Source: Allochromatium humboldtianum
Lineage (GTDB): Bacteria > Pseudomonadota > Gammaproteobacteria > Chromatiales > Chromatiaceae
Length of the DNA: 64,000 nucleotides
Direction: 5' to 3'
Assembly (NCBI RefSeq): GCF_013385175.1
Contig: NZ_JABZEO010000006.1
Span: 186,001-250,000, forward strand
Below are positions 44,227 to 55,604 of this stretch, in pieces. The position numbers and the translations under genes are program-made. The notes under the pieces were generated by a model. The model was given only the letters and a program-made list of their open reading frames with translations, made no database searches and was not told the DNA's origin. Positions within the stretch are counted from its first letter, which is position 1. Every line of letters starts with the position of its first letter.

Positions 44227-44254
44227 AATTAGGCGGACACCCTCTCCGCCAATT
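44227..44254. other. possible attachment site resembling a tRNA-Ser 3' end
   Basis: CCCTCTCCGCCA (44240-44251) matches the acceptor end of many tRNA-Ser genes, but no tRNA body precedes it, as expected for the distal copy of an island insertion site. The same bases also sit in a small hairpin (GGCGGA 44232-44237 with TCCGCC 44245-44250). The rest of 44068-44391 shows no gene. Confidence 0.35.
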
Positions 44255-44391
44255 CAATGACTTACGATAAACGCCGATCGCGCGAATCGCGTCAAAATAC
44301 CCCAATCGCGTGCATTTGCTGGTACCTGTAGTGGTACCTGCCCCCCAGAGCATCCATTGACCGCTTGGCAATCATTACGCACTCCTTGCGC

Positions 44392-44673
44392 TCAGGGCCG
44401 CAATGCCTCGGGATGCCGCGCGGCAACCCGCAGCAGCGCTAGCGCTGGACCGCGCGGATGGCGGCGGCCTTGCTCCCAGCCTTCGAGGGTGCGGCGACTG
44501 ACACCCAACAGGGCAGCGAACGCTTCCTGGGTCAGCCCCATGCGTTCGCGGATTGCGCGAGCGTCTGGTGTGGAGACCTCGAAGGTCCGCAAAGTCACCT
44601 CTCCGCGCTGATGGGCCTTGATCTCTCGCAGACCGTCCAGGATCTCGCGTCCGATGTCACGTTGACTCATCAC
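44392..44673 (-). CDS. higA: HigA-like antitoxin, XRE family
   Basis: A 93-residue helix-turn-helix protein. The C-terminal part has RERMGLTQEAFAALLGVSRRTLEGWEQGRR, split as LTQEAFAALLGVS and RRTLEGWEQGRR, and ends in ALLRVAARHPEAL, the standard HigA antitoxin layout. It overlaps the upstream toxin gene by 17 bases, toxin first, which is typical for higBA. It should bind the toxin and repress the operon. Confidence 0.85.
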   Translation of the reverse strand: MMSQRDIGREILDGLREIKAHQRGEVTLRTFEVSTPDARAIRERMGLTQEAFAALLGVSRRTLEGWEQGRRHPRGPALALLRVAARHPEALRP

Positions 44674-44974
44674 TGATTTCCTCCGCGATTGCCCGCAGGA
44701 TGTGGGGTGGAATGTTCGTCTGTTCGTTCTTGGCGTAGAGGGTCAGCATCCAGACCTGTCCTGCTCGGTTGCGCCAGTAGTAGATGATACGCAGACCTCC
44801 ACGCTTACCCCGACTGCTCCCGCGCCAACGCAGTTTGCGCACACCTCCACTTCCAGGTATCAGGTCGCCGGCCTCCGGATGCAGGATCAGGGCCGCTTGC
44901 AGGGCGGCGTACTCATCATCGCTGAGATGCTGAGAGACGAGCCGGGTGAAGAGGGATGTTTCGATGAAGACCAT
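44657..44974 (-). CDS. higB: RelE/HigB-family toxin
   Basis: A 105-residue RelE-fold toxin that would cleave mRNA on the ribosome. Visible family features are FTRLVSQHLSDDEYAALQAAL, GDLIPGSGGVRKLRWRGSSRGKRGG and LRIIYYWRNRAGQVWMLTLYAKNEQ. It forms an overlapping toxin-antitoxin pair with the downstream XRE gene. Located 36 bases behind a core metabolic gene. Confidence 0.88.
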   Translation of the reverse strand: MVFIETSLFTRLVSQHLSDDEYAALQAALILHPEAGDLIPGSGGVRKLRWRGSSRGKRGGLRIIYYWRNRAGQVWMLTLYAKNEQTNIPPHILRAIAEEISDEST

Positions 44975-45010
44975 ACCCGAATGATACGCCCAAGGCGGAG
45001 TATGCCGACA

Positions 45011-46516
45011 TCAATTCCGCCACGCGGCCAACTTCTCCAGTGCGATCCGCGCCATGGTCTCAGCGCGTTCGGGGCTGTCGGCCTCGGCATAGGCGCGCAG
45101 TTCCGGGGCATTGCCGGACGGGCGCAGATGCAGGATCTCGCCGCTCTCAAAGGTGATGCGCAGTCCGTCGGTGTCGTCGAGCGTGGCGACCCGGCCGAAG
45201 GCATCGCCGAACTCCGACTCGATAGCGGCCTTGTCGGCCTTCCGCTTCCCCGTATTCAGGGCGGCGAGCCGTGCCCGGCTGAGTTCGGTCGGGAACTCTT
45301 TGAGCCGGTCGCTGTGGGTGAAGCGCGGCGGCAGGTCGGCGGCCAGGGCCGAGACCGGCTGGCCGCGTTCCACGGCGGCGAGCAGGATGGTGATGGCGAC
45401 CACCAGTGCATCACGCGTCGGCAGATTGGGCAGGAAGCGTCCTTCCAGATGCGGCCCCTCGCTCCGGCAGAGATCGGTGGCGAGCAGGAAGCCGCCATTG
45501 GCCTCATAGCCGGCGACCGATCCCAGACCATCGTCCATCAGTCGTTGCATTCCCTCGATGACGAAGGGCGAGCCGATGCGCGTGCGCAGCACCTGCTCGA
45601 AGGCCCCGCAGCGTTCGACCACCGTGTTGCTGCTGACCGGCGTGACCAGCGCCTCGATGCCGAGCTGGCGTGCGCACAGTACGCCGGCCACGTCGCCGCG
45701 CAGCCACTGACCATGCTCATCGGCGATCAGCGGGCGGTCGCCGTCGCCATCGGCCGAGACCAGGGCATCGAAGCGACCGCTCGCCGCCCACTCGCGCGCG
45801 AGCGCCTGATCCTCCGGGCGCACCGCCTCGGTGTCGACCGGGACGAAGACCTCGGATCGACCGAGCGATGTGACCTCAGCACCGAGTCCGGAAAGCACGG
45901 CGACATAGGGTTCGCGCGCGACGCTGGAGTGCTCGTAGACTCCGATCCGCAGGCCCTTGAGACAGTCACGCGGGAAGAAGTCCAGATAGCGCTCGATGTA
46001 CAGTTTCAGGGCCTCGGGCAGGAGTTCCGGCAGTGCGTCGGACTGATCGGCGACGAAGACGCCGGCGGCATCGAACAATCCCTCGGGTCGCACGATCGTT
46101 TGGGTGCGGATGCGTTCCTCGTCGTGCTTGAGGATCTCGCCGTTGGGCAGGTTGAACTTGATGCCGTTGCGATCGTCCGGGATGTGGCTGCCGGTGACCA
46201 TGAGGGTTGGGATCGATCGTCCGAAACCATAGTTCGCCACCGCCGGACTGGGGATGAAGCCCAGATTGAGCGGCCGCCCGCCCTTGTCGCGCACAGCACG
46301 CGCACAGGCGGTCATGATGCGCGGGGTGCTGGGGCGCAGATCGCCGCCGATGCCGACCTCCGAGCCGGGCGACCATTCCGAGATCTGCTCCAGATAGCTC
46401 AGGAAGCCGAGCGTATAGGCGTAGCAGACCCAGTCGGTCATCCGGTCCGCCAGCCCCCGCGCGCCGCTGGTGCCGAATCCGACCCCGCTCTCGGCCATCA
46501 AGTCGCCAATCTGCAT
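45011..46516 (-). CDS. phosphomannomutase/phosphoglucomutase
   Basis: A 501-residue phosphohexomutase that interconverts hexose 1- and 6-phosphates. The phospho-serine loop is VTGSHIPDDRNG (about residue 110), the metal-binding loop is SADGDGDRP (about residue 245), and the phosphate-binding end is LRPSGNAPELRAYAEA. The serine loop has Ile-Pro where Asn-Pro is usual. Exact substrate cannot be told from sequence. It begins 34 bases behind an EF-hand membrane protein gene and may be co-transcribed with it. Confidence 0.88.
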   Translation of the reverse strand: MQIGDLMAESGVGFGTSGARGLADRMTDWVCYAYTLGFLSYLEQISEWSPGSEVGIGGDLRPSTPRIMTACARAVRDKGGRPLNLGFIPSPAVANYGFGRSIPTLMVTGSHIPDDRNGIKFNLPNGEILKHDEERIRTQTIVRPEGLFDAAGVFVADQSDALPELLPEALKLYIERYLDFFPRDCLKGLRIGVYEHSSVAREPYVAVLSGLGAEVTSLGRSEVFVPVDTEAVRPEDQALAREWAASGRFDALVSADGDGDRPLIADEHGQWLRGDVAGVLCARQLGIEALVTPVSSNTVVERCGAFEQVLRTRIGSPFVIEGMQRLMDDGLGSVAGYEANGGFLLATDLCRSEGPHLEGRFLPNLPTRDALVVAITILLAAVERGQPVSALAADLPPRFTHSDRLKEFPTELSRARLAALNTGKRKADKAAIESEFGDAFGRVATLDDTDGLRITFESGEILHLRPSGNAPELRAYAEADSPERAETMARIALEKLAAWRN

Positions 46517-46550
46517 TCTTAACTCCTCTCGTTTCCAGGTGTGCGCAGTC

Positions 46551-48917
46551 TCAGTGCGCTATTTCAGCCGCCGGCTCTTCCGTGTTCGGCGCGACAGGCT
46601 CGGAGATGTCCGTCGGCGCGGCAGTCACGGGTTCGTCCGTCGGCGGCACTTCGGTTTCGACTTCAGACGATTCCGAAACGGCCTCGGTTAACTCGGGCAT
46701 GGTTGCCGGCTCGACCGCCGACGTTTCCTCGGCCGGTTGCGGCATCCAGCGCTCGATCCAGGTGTCCAGATAGCCCTCGCTCCAAGCCAGAACGGCGCCG
46801 GCCATCAGGGCGATGAGCACCAGCAGGGTCTTCCAGGGGCGCTTCTTGTCGGCGAAGGGATCACGCAGAGAACGCATCGCCCCCTTGGGCAACTGCGCCG
46901 TACTGGTGAGCGTGGCGCCGAACGGGATACTGATCCTGGCTTTTGCATTGACCGCCCAGCCGTTGGCATCCAGCAGAGGGGCCAGATTGCGCTGACGCAG
47001 CTTGAGATGGGCCAGCAGCACCGATGGTCCCGAGATCGCCAGCATCAGGCCGAGCAGCGCCAGCGGGATCTGCCACCAGCTCAAGGACAGCAGCCCCGTC
47101 ATGACCGAGGCCACGGCCGTGCCGATGGCGCCGACCGCCAGACCGATGGCGGCGAAGATACCGGCAAACTTGGCGATGTCGAACGGAGCCGCCGCCGGTG
47201 CGGAACCACCGCCGGGACGCTCCTGAGCCTTGGTCGCCAGTGTCGTCACGCCCTGCTCGGCGCCGGCATCGACGGCCTTGTCGCGCGCGCCGGCGAATTT
47301 CTCGATCTGCTGCGAGATCATCCGCCCCAATCGCTTGTAGGGCGACCAGAATGCCTGCCCGGCGCTGATCGGATGCTCGACGATCTTGACGATGGTCGCA
47401 TCCCAGTCGTCACCGTTGCGGTCGTAGAAGACGCCGTTGCGTCCGACCATGAGATTGTCGCCGTCACCGGCGGTGAACGCCGCCGCGATGGTCAGTGTCT
47501 CGCTGCCGCCGCGCCGTCGGCAGTCGCAGTAAGCCAGATAGATCTGACTGAGATTGGCCAGGGCCGCATGTTTGGCCGGGTCGTCGACACGCACGCAGAG
47601 GTCGCACGCGCGCCCGTCCAGATAGAGGGTGCCGGCCTGGAAGACGGCCTTGCGTCCCGGCGTGTAGAAGTCGCGCAGTGAGACGAAGTTCTGGAGCAGC
47701 GGTTCCAGATGCTGGTAGTAGTGCACCAGCCGGTCGACCGACTCGATGGCGTCCGACACCCCGGCCAGCTCCAGATCCTGCTCGATCAGGTCGGCGATGG
47801 CCTGCTGGTACGGTCCCTCGACCAGCGCCCGCAGCCGGGTCGCGCCCAGCGGAGCGACCAGCGCGCCGCGTCGACGCGCACGCCAGACCGAATGGGCCTC
47901 GAAGCGCGTGCTCAGATCCAGCCATTGCGCCTCGCTCAGACTGTCGGTGTCGCCGAGCAGCGGCGCCACCACCCGCGTGCGGAAGGCGTCCAGCTCGCGC
48001 GCCCAGCGCGGATTGAGCATCTGGCGCAGCGGCAGCGCACGTCCCGGCTCGACGCGAGCCAGCGGAAAACCCGCCAGATCCTCGGTTTCCAGCGACAGGG
48101 TGCGGCCAGCCAGGGCGGCATAGTCGCTCTCGGCCGGGTTGAGCAGCTCGGCGGCGCGCTGGTCGTAGTCGGCCAGCCGGGCGCGGGTGAAATAGTCGTC
48201 GATCTTGGTCTTGACCGACTCGAAGAGTTCGGCGGCCGACTCGGTGTCCTCGCCGAGCGGCAGGATGTTGGCTGCATCGGCCTCGGCCTGCGCCCACCAT
48301 TCGAGATACTCGCGCGCCTCGGCGAAGAAGCGATCACAGAGTTCCTGATCGATGCCGTCCTCGCCGCTGCGATCGGGCCGCGAGCCGACACAGCGCATGA
48401 TGTCGGTGATCGCCAGGGCGACCGATTCGTCGCGGGCCGCGCTCGGCTGCACCACGCCATCGCCGTTGAAGCGCGATCCGGCAAAGATCTGGGCCGTGTT
48501 GGCCGTCTCCGCCGCCGTGATGACGGTCGACTCGGTACGCCCCAGGTTGTCGAGGATGCGCCAGGCCGAGGCCATGATCAGACGTCCTTCCTCGGTGGTC
48601 TCGTCGATGGCATCCAGCGGCAGACCGGCCTCGTGCTTGAACAGATCGCCCGGGTCTTTGAGCCGGCGGCAGGTCCAGTGCACGGCCTCCTTGATCTCGT
48701 CGATGCGGATACGTCCGTCGCCGCCGGTATCGAGCAGGGCCAGGGTGTGGCTGTCGAACTCCAGTCCCGAGGTCGGGCAGCTCAGGGCGGCCCAGAGTTT
48801 GGGGTCGAGTTCGGGCAGATGACGGATGTCCTCGCCCGAGTCGATCATGACCTGATCGAAACCGCCGAGTCGATTGAAGCGCCAGCGATGCGCCGGCTGG
48901 TGTGTGTCCGCAGACAT
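46551..48917 (-). CDS. EF-hand-containing membrane protein, unknown role
   Basis: A 788-residue protein I do not recognise by name. Residues 63-74 (DTGGDGRIRIDE) form an EF-hand-like calcium loop; a second D-x-N-G-D-D stretch occurs near residue 500. Hydrophobic segments follow at about 585-650 (two adjacent) and 700-720, then an acidic Glu/Pro/Thr-rich tail. The start at 48917 has AGGGGG upstream; a longer frame from 49409 would lie inside pabB and is rejected. It lies between pabB and the hexomutase gene on the same strand. A calcium-responsive envelope role is only a guess. Confidence 0.7.
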   Translation of the reverse strand: MSADTHQPAHRWRFNRLGGFDQVMIDSGEDIRHLPELDPKLWAALSCPTSGLEFDSHTLALLDTGGDGRIRIDEIKEAVHWTCRRLKDPGDLFKHEAGLPLDAIDETTEEGRLIMASAWRILDNLGRTESTVITAAETANTAQIFAGSRFNGDGVVQPSAARDESVALAITDIMRCVGSRPDRSGEDGIDQELCDRFFAEAREYLEWWAQAEADAANILPLGEDTESAAELFESVKTKIDDYFTRARLADYDQRAAELLNPAESDYAALAGRTLSLETEDLAGFPLARVEPGRALPLRQMLNPRWARELDAFRTRVVAPLLGDTDSLSEAQWLDLSTRFEAHSVWRARRRGALVAPLGATRLRALVEGPYQQAIADLIEQDLELAGVSDAIESVDRLVHYYQHLEPLLQNFVSLRDFYTPGRKAVFQAGTLYLDGRACDLCVRVDDPAKHAALANLSQIYLAYCDCRRRGGSETLTIAAAFTAGDGDNLMVGRNGVFYDRNGDDWDATIVKIVEHPISAGQAFWSPYKRLGRMISQQIEKFAGARDKAVDAGAEQGVTTLATKAQERPGGGSAPAAAPFDIAKFAGIFAAIGLAVGAIGTAVASVMTGLLSLSWWQIPLALLGLMLAISGPSVLLAHLKLRQRNLAPLLDANGWAVNAKARISIPFGATLTSTAQLPKGAMRSLRDPFADKKRPWKTLLVLIALMAGAVLAWSEGYLDTWIERWMPQPAEETSAVEPATMPELTEAVSESSEVETEVPPTDEPVTAAPTDISEPVAPNTEEPAAEIAH

Positions 48918-48951
48918 GATCGTGTGCCCCCTTAGTGGCTGAAGACCTCGC

Positions 48952-50331
48952 TTATCGGGACGAGGTTCGGGGCGGATTGTCGGTCGATTGGAGCAGTTCG
49001 AGCAAGGGCGATGCCTTGTCATGGGTCTCGCGATACTCGGACTCGGGGTCGGAGTCGATGACGATGCCACCGCCGGCCCAGAAGCGGACAAGACCCTCAG
49101 CGTAGACCAGGGTACGAATGACGATGTTGGTGTCCATCGCCCCATCGAAGCCCAGATAGCCGATAGCCCCGCAATAGACCCCGCGCCGGTGAGGTTCGAG
49201 TTCCTCGATGATCTCCATGGCGCGGCGCTTGGGCGCGCCCGTGATCGAGCCGCCGGGAAAGGCCGCGCGCAGCAAATCGAGCGCCGTGCGTCCGGCGGCC
49301 AGCCGCCCCGTGACCGTGCTGACCAGATGATGCACGCGGGCGAAACGCTCGATCTCGAACAGCGCCGGCACCCGAACGCTTCCGGTCGCACACACCCGCC
49401 CCAGATCATTCCTCAGCAGGTCGACGATCATCACATTCTCGGCCCGATCCTTGGCACTCAGACGCAGCGACTCGGCCAGACGGGCATCCTCGGCCGGATC
49501 GGTCGAGCGCGGGCGCGTGCCCTTGATCGGTCGGGTCTCGACCCAGCCATCCCGAACCTGGAGGAAGCGCTCAGGCGAGGAGCACAGAATCTGCGCCTCC
49601 GGCGTACTCAGATAGGCGCTGAAGGGCGCGGCGTTGAGCGCCCGCAGTCGCTGATAGGCCGTCCAGGGATCGCCCGTGACCGGAGCGGCGAAGCGCTGGG
49701 CAAAATTGACCTGATAACAATCGCCCGCGATCAGATAGTCCCGAATCCTTGCCAGCGCCTGAAGATAGCCCGCGTGCGTCAGATTGGACTCCACCGGGCC
49801 GAGCGTCCTGAACGGCTCGCGAACCCGGCGCGCGACCGGCGCCGACAGCCGCGCCGCCCAGGTGTCGAGCCGACGCGCATCCCAGCCGACCAGACAGGCG
49901 CGCCGCGCGACATGGTCCAGGATCAAGGCCCAGTCATAGACCCCCACAGCCAGCTCCGGCAGCCGTTCGGCATCGCGTGCCAGATTCGGCAGCGGCACGA
50001 AACGACGTGCCAGGTCATAGCCGAAATAGCCGATCGCCCCGCCGACGAAGGGCAATCCGGGGACGGTCTCACGCTTCGGCCCCAGGAGCTTGCCCAACAG
50101 ATCGAGCGGGTCGGCGTGCGAGCGCCCCGTCGACCCATCGGCACACCACGTACTTTCAGCGCCGCGCGTGACCAGTGTCGCGACCGGATCGGCGCTGAGG
50201 ATGTCGAAACGCCCCTGATCGCTGAACGGACGCCCGCTGTCGAGCCACACCGGCCAGGGATGATCGAGCAGTCGCTCCATGTAGGGGCCGGCATCGGGTC
50301 GATAATCGAAGTCGCGAATCAGAGGGGTCAT
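48952..50331 (-). CDS. pabB: aminodeoxychorismate synthase component I
   Basis: A chorismate-using enzyme of about 459 residues that makes 4-amino-4-deoxychorismate for folate synthesis. Signature segments are IRDYLIAGDCYQVNFAQRF, SPERFLQVRDG, ETRPIKGTRPR, IVDLLRNDLGRV, FPGGSITGAPKRRAMEII and WAGGGIVIDSDPESEY. PIKGT and the AGDCYQVN context favour PabB over TrpE. The start at 50331 is preferred (MTPLIRDFDY); the frame is open up to 50433. No glutamine amidotransferase partner (pabA) is adjacent. Confidence 0.93.
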   Translation of the reverse strand: MTPLIRDFDYRPDAGPYMERLLDHPWPVWLDSGRPFSDQGRFDILSADPVATLVTRGAESTWCADGSTGRSHADPLDLLGKLLGPKRETVPGLPFVGGAIGYFGYDLARRFVPLPNLARDAERLPELAVGVYDWALILDHVARRACLVGWDARRLDTWAARLSAPVARRVREPFRTLGPVESNLTHAGYLQALARIRDYLIAGDCYQVNFAQRFAAPVTGDPWTAYQRLRALNAAPFSAYLSTPEAQILCSSPERFLQVRDGWVETRPIKGTRPRSTDPAEDARLAESLRLSAKDRAENVMIVDLLRNDLGRVCATGSVRVPALFEIERFARVHHLVSTVTGRLAAGRTALDLLRAAFPGGSITGAPKRRAMEIIEELEPHRRGVYCGAIGYLGFDGAMDTNIVIRTLVYAEGLVRFWAGGGIVIDSDPESEYRETHDKASPLLELLQSTDNPPRTSSR

Positions 50332-50524
50332 CGAGCGGGGGGATTGTATGAACGGGATTGTCGCCGACTGTGCGTGCCTCGCATCCGCCGAGGCTTGTCG
50401 GTTCAGGCGGTCCATCGTAGCATGATCGCCCATCGGTCTCGGCCCGCCGGATGGCTTGATCGCTGACGATCACTGGTCAGGCGCCTCGATTCCTTCCCCG
50501 ACCCTTCTCGCACAGGACTCGTCC

Positions 50525-51973
50525 ATGACGCACTCGCCCCTGCAATCGAGGATCTCATGGTTGCTCTGGTCGCTCGCGGGCCTGACCCTGGTCGCTCCGG
50601 TGCTTGCCTGGCTCGCTCCCGCGCTCGCCCCCTGGACAGCCTTGATTATAGCGCCGGCCATCGGCCTCGCCGTCTGGGGCCAGCGAACCCTGGGGCGCAG
50701 TCTCGCCCCCCTGCCACGTTTGACCCAGGTCATCGAGCAGGCCGGTCGCGGCCAGTTCGTGAAACGCATCACCCACCTCGAATGCGAGGACGAGATCGCC
50801 CGTCTCTGCTGGGGGGTCAACGACCTCCTGGATCGTCTGGAGGTCTATTTCCAGACCCCGACCGGCGGCAGCGCCACCGGCCTCGAAACACTCAGACAAC
50901 AGCTCGACCGCGACTGGTCGGGCGACTTCGAGCAGGCGATGCAACAGTGCGAGCGACTGCGCGCCGAATGCGCCGAGCGCGAACGCACCCATGGGCGCTA
51001 CCGACTGCTCGAACGCACTCAGGCGCTCAACAGCACCAACCTGCTGTCCAACCTCGCCTCCAGTCAGCAGGATCTGGCGCGCGTCAACCAGGAGATGCAA
51101 TCGGTGCTCGATCTGGCCACCGCCACCGCACGCGAGGCCGAGGACGGCCAAGCCACCGTCGGTCAGGTCGTCAACTATCTCCATGCGATCGCCGAGCGCA
51201 TCAATCATGTCGCCGATGCCGTGGCGCGACTCAATGCCCAAAGCCGGCAGGTCACGGACGCCGTACAGCTCATCACGACCATTGCCAATCAGACCAACCT
51301 GCTTGCGCTCAATGCGGCCATCGAGGCCGCGCGTGCCGGCGAGGCCGGACGCGGCTTCGCCGTCGTGGCCGACGAGGTGCGCAAGCTCGCCGAGAGCAGC
51401 CGGCGCGCCTCCGAATCCATCGGTCAGGTCATGGGCGAGCTACGCGGCGAGAGCGAACGAATGCTTGACGACTCGGATGCCATGCGCGAGATGGCCGGTC
51501 AGTCGAGCGCCGTCATCGGCGAGATGGAAGAGCGCTTCGCCCAATTCGCCGGATCGGCGCGCGAGACCCAGTCACACGCGCAACATGCCCGCGACATGGG
51601 CTTCGGCACCCTGGTGAAGGTCGATCACATGATCTACAAGCAGCGCGCCTATATGGCCATCGCTACCGATGGGCGCGAGCGCGAGCATGTCGAGGCCATC
51701 AGCGTCGATCACCAGAACTGCCGTCTCGGTCGCTGGTACGCGACGAGCGGACAGGAGCACTTCGGCGAGACACGCGCTTACGCCGGCCTGGACAAGCCGC
51801 ATGCCCGCGTGCATGAGAGCGTGCATCAGCTACTGTCGTTGCTGGGCAATGGTTGGGAGGATCGCCCCGAACTCCAGGAAGCCATCCTCCAGGCCATGCG
51901 CACGGCCGAGGAGGCGAGCCTCCAGGTCATGCGCGAGGTCGACCGGATGCTGACCGAGAAGCACGGCTCCTGA
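50525..51973 (+). CDS. methyl-accepting chemotaxis protein with CZB domain
   Basis: A 482-residue chemoreceptor. Two hydrophobic segments within residues 10-60 anchor it, leaving almost no periplasmic sensor. The signalling hairpin tip is [18 protein letters not shown] followed by [13 protein letters not shown]. The C-terminal 120 residues form a chemoreceptor zinc-binding domain: [19 protein letters not shown] and [10 protein letters not shown] supply the zinc ligands (3 His, 1 Cys). CZB receptors sense zinc or oxidants such as hypochlorous acid. It is divergent from pabB and probably a single-gene unit. Confidence 0.92.
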   Translation: MTHSPLQSRISWLLWSLAGLTLVAPVLAWLAPALAPWTALIIAPAIGLAVWGQRTLGRSLAPLPRLTQVIEQAGRGQFVKRITHLECEDEIARLCWGVNDLLDRLEVYFQTPTGGSATGLETLRQQLDRDWSGDFEQAMQQCERLRAECAERERTHGRYRLLERTQALNSTNLLSNLASSQQDLARVNQEMQSVLDLATATAREAEDGQATVGQVVNYLHAIAERINHVADAVARLNAQSRQVTDAVQLITTIANQTNLLALNAAIEAARAGEAGRGFAVVADEVRKLAESSRRASESIGQVMGELRGESERMLDDSDAMREMAGQSSAVIGEMEERFAQFAGSARETQSHAQHARDMGFGTLVKVDHMIYKQRAYMAIATDGREREHVEAISVDHQNCRLGRWYATSGQEHFGETRAYAGLDKPHARVHESVHQLLSLLGNGWEDRPELQEAILQAMRTAEEASLQVMREVDRMLTEKHGS

Positions 51974-52001
51974 ATCTGAAGCCGGTGTAGCTTCAGATGC
52001 T

Positions 52002-52340
52002 TCAGTGCGGCGCGCGATCGTCGAGATTGGCCGGACAGAGCACCTCGCGCATGATGCCGATGAGATCGAGCAACTGCGCGTTGCGGATGCGGTAATAGAT
52101 CCGGTTGGCCTCCTTGCGCGCAACCACGATGTTCTTGTTCCTGAGCTGTTCGAGATGCTGCGAGATGTTGCTCTGCGAGGTGCCGGTGCGCTCGACGATC
52201 TCGCCGACCGACAGCTCACTCTTGCCGAGCGAGCAGAGGATCTTCCAGCGTAATGGGTGGGCCATCGCCTTGAGCGCGTTGGCCGTCAGGGTGGTGTCTT
52301 CGTCCTCTTCGGGGACTTCGGGTGTGTTCGACTCGTTCAT
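52002..52340 (-). CDS. ArsR-family transcriptional regulator
   Basis: A 112-residue winged-helix regulator. The DNA-binding part is LSVGEIVERTGTSQSNISQH followed by LEQLRNKNIVVARKEANRIYYRI. The N-terminal extension is acidic. No CxC metal site is present in the recognition helix, so the ligand is unknown; one Cys lies near each end (ILCSLG, VLCPAN). GAGGAG precedes the start. It is the last gene of a bcp-kinase-regulator-arsR operon on the minus strand. Confidence 0.88.
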   Translation of the reverse strand: MNESNTPEVPEEDEDTTLTANALKAMAHPLRWKILCSLGKSELSVGEIVERTGTSQSNISQHLEQLRNKNIVVARKEANRIYYRIRNAQLLDLIGIMREVLCPANLDDRAPH

Positions 52341-52356
52341 CCTTCACTCCTCAACT

Positions 52357-53195
<839 letters not shown>

Positions 53196-53199
<4 letters not shown>

Positions 53200-55598
53200 G
53201 TCCCCTCCGTTATCTGACGACGGTTCGGCCCCTCGGATACCGGCTGACCGATGACCTGAGTCAGAAGCCTGGTCAGCGCATCCGGGTCGAACGGCTTGGT
53301 GAGCAACGCGACCGCACCGACGCCGAGACAGGCCTTCAAGCCTGAGTCCGGATCCGCCGCTCCCAGGATCGCCACGGCCGGATGTGGCTCCTGAGTCTCG
53401 GCCAGAAGGGTCCGGATCGTATCACAGGTCATTTCGGTCGACACCTGAGCGGCCAGCAGTACCAGGGCGCAGCCCTCTCCCTCCTCGCGCAGGGTCTCCA
53501 GCGCCTCGTCGAGATCGGCGGCGGTCTGGACGCGCAGACCACGTCGCGACAGCTCGGAGGTGAGTCGCACCAGCGTCTTGACGTCGCGCTCGATGATGAG
53601 CACCCAGGGCGCGCCCGGTTCGGACAAGGATTCGGAGTTGACCTCCACGTCACTGGTGTCCTCATCGACCGCGCCGAGTGGTTCGGAGACCGCCGAAGCC
53701 GGCATCGACTCGGGTGCCGAGGCCGCCTCTTCCAGCGACAGCGGCAACAGCAGAGCAAAGCGCGAGCCGACTCCGGGCGTACTCTCGACCTCGATGACGC
53801 CGCCGAGCAGGGTCGCCAGTTCGCGGCTGATCGCCAGCCCCAGCCCGGTGCCGCCGTAACGGCGCCGCGTCGAGCCATCGGCCTGCTGGAAGGCTTCGAA
53901 GATGATCTCCTGCTTGTCGGGCGGGATGCCGATGCCGGTGTCGATCACACTCAGCGCCAGCGGCCGGTCCGACTCCGCGCGCGCGCCGACCTCGATGCGG
54001 ACCTCGCCGCGCTCGGTGAACTTGATGGCATTGGCGAGAAAGTTCTTGAGGATCTGGCGCAGCTTGTCGCGATCGGTCCGGATCTGCTCGGGCGCGTCCG
54101 GTTCCAGTCGCAGACTCAGCTCGACCGGCTTGTCGGCGAGCTGCGGACTGAAGAGTTCGATCAGATCCTCCAGCATGGGCCGTAGCTCGACCGGCTCCGG
54201 ATTCAGACCGAGCCGCCCGGATTCGATGCGCGAGATGTCGAGGATGTCGTCGATCAGGGCGCGCAGATCGCGTCCGGCCTCGTGGATGACTTGGGCCTGA
54301 CGGCGCTGGGCCGGACTCAGGCCATTGCCTTCGGCGCCGAGCATCTTCGACAGCAGCAGGATGGAGTTCAAGGGTGTGCGCAGTTCATGGCTGACATTGG
54401 CCAGGAACTGCGACTTGTAGCGGTTGGATCGTTCCAGCTCGCGGGTATGGGCGCGTGCCGCATGCAGATGTTCGGCATGGGTCGCGGCCAGTTCGGTGAG
54501 CCGCTCGCCAAGTTCACGCAGCTCGCGCGGTCCGGTCCAGCTGAAACGCAGCGGCTGACCATCGCGCAGAATGCGCTGGATGCCGCCGAGCAGCTCGTGC
54601 CCGAAGTGCTCGACACGCGCCGCGATCCAGCGCGCCAGCACCATCACCGCCAGCACCAGCGCAGCGATGATGGTCAGCACCCGCACGATCAGCTCGTTGC
54701 GGAAGGCGTCCAGCGGCGAGGGATCGACCACGCGCCCGACCCAGAGCGGAAAGCCGTCCTCGGTCAGGAACATGGGCACCCACAGCATCTGCCGTCCCTG
54801 ACCGCCCTTCCACAGCGCCAGCTTGCCCTCGGCGAAGATCGCCGCCAGTCCCGGAAAGGTCTCGAACGCCTCGGGCTGACCGCTCGCCGGCTGCCCCGGA
54901 CGCAGATAGCTGCCGTCGTGATTGACCCAGAGCGTGTTGCGGTAGAACTGCGCCAACCCGCCGACATCGATGGTCAGCACCACCACGCCCGGCTCCGGGT
55001 CGCCATGTTCGCCGCCGATCGGACTGACCAGATCGAGCGTCATGAGCCGGCGCGGATCATCGACTCCGGTGCGGGCGTCGACACGGATACGGCTGACCAT
55101 GACCGCGCCGGTCTGACTCTGCAATCCGGCATCGATGAACTGACGGTTTGGGATCTGAGGGGGCTGGGCGGTCGGGCGCCACTCCTGGGTGTGCGCGTCA
55201 CGCACCAGCCAGAACCGTTCCTGCCCCTCGGCGTCGACGAACAGGATCTGGATGACATCGTGCTGATCGACCAGGATCTGGTTGATCCAGGTGGTATAGC
55301 GCGCGCGTGCCCGGTCGATCTGATCCGACTCGCCGCGCGCGCCAAGGATCAGCCCCGGCTCGGGCAGCTTGGCCAGGAAGCGGATCATCTCGTGACGGCT
55401 GGCCAGATGCTGGTCGAGATCGCGGAAATCCGCGCGCAGATTCTGCAGATAGGCGCGCTGATAGAAGAGCGCGGTGCGATCGAGCACCAGCGGCAGATTG
55501 ATGAGCGCGGCCAGGATCAGCGGCATCAGGCCGAAGATCAGCAGGAACAGCAGGATATAGGCGCGCAGCTTGACGCCGGACGCGCGGGCCGGGGACAT
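53196..55598 (-). CDS. membrane hybrid sensor histidine kinase
   Basis: An 800-residue kinase. A first transmembrane helix (YILLFLLIFGLMPLILAAL) and a second near residue 310 enclose a periplasmic sensor domain of about 270 residues. The kinase core has the H-box SHELRTPLNSIL, N-box FLANAIKFTE, and G-boxes DTGIGIPPDKQ and GGTGLGLAI. The C-terminal receiver-like domain keeps the last Lys (LLTKPFDPD) but has Ala where the phospho-acceptor Asp belongs (CALVLLAAQV), so it is a pseudo-receiver. It starts 6 bases behind bcp and overlaps the response regulator gene. Confidence 0.9.
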
Positions 55599-55604
55599 CC
55601 GGGG

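Noticed and set aside
44232-44250. complete tRNA gene beside the integrase
   Set aside because: Only an acceptor-like end is present; no T-loop, anticodon or D-arm sequence precedes it.
48918-49409. longer N-terminus of the EF-hand protein
   Set aside because: The extension lies fully inside pabB, is Arg/Ser-rich shadow sequence, and a good ribosome binding site marks the start at 48917.
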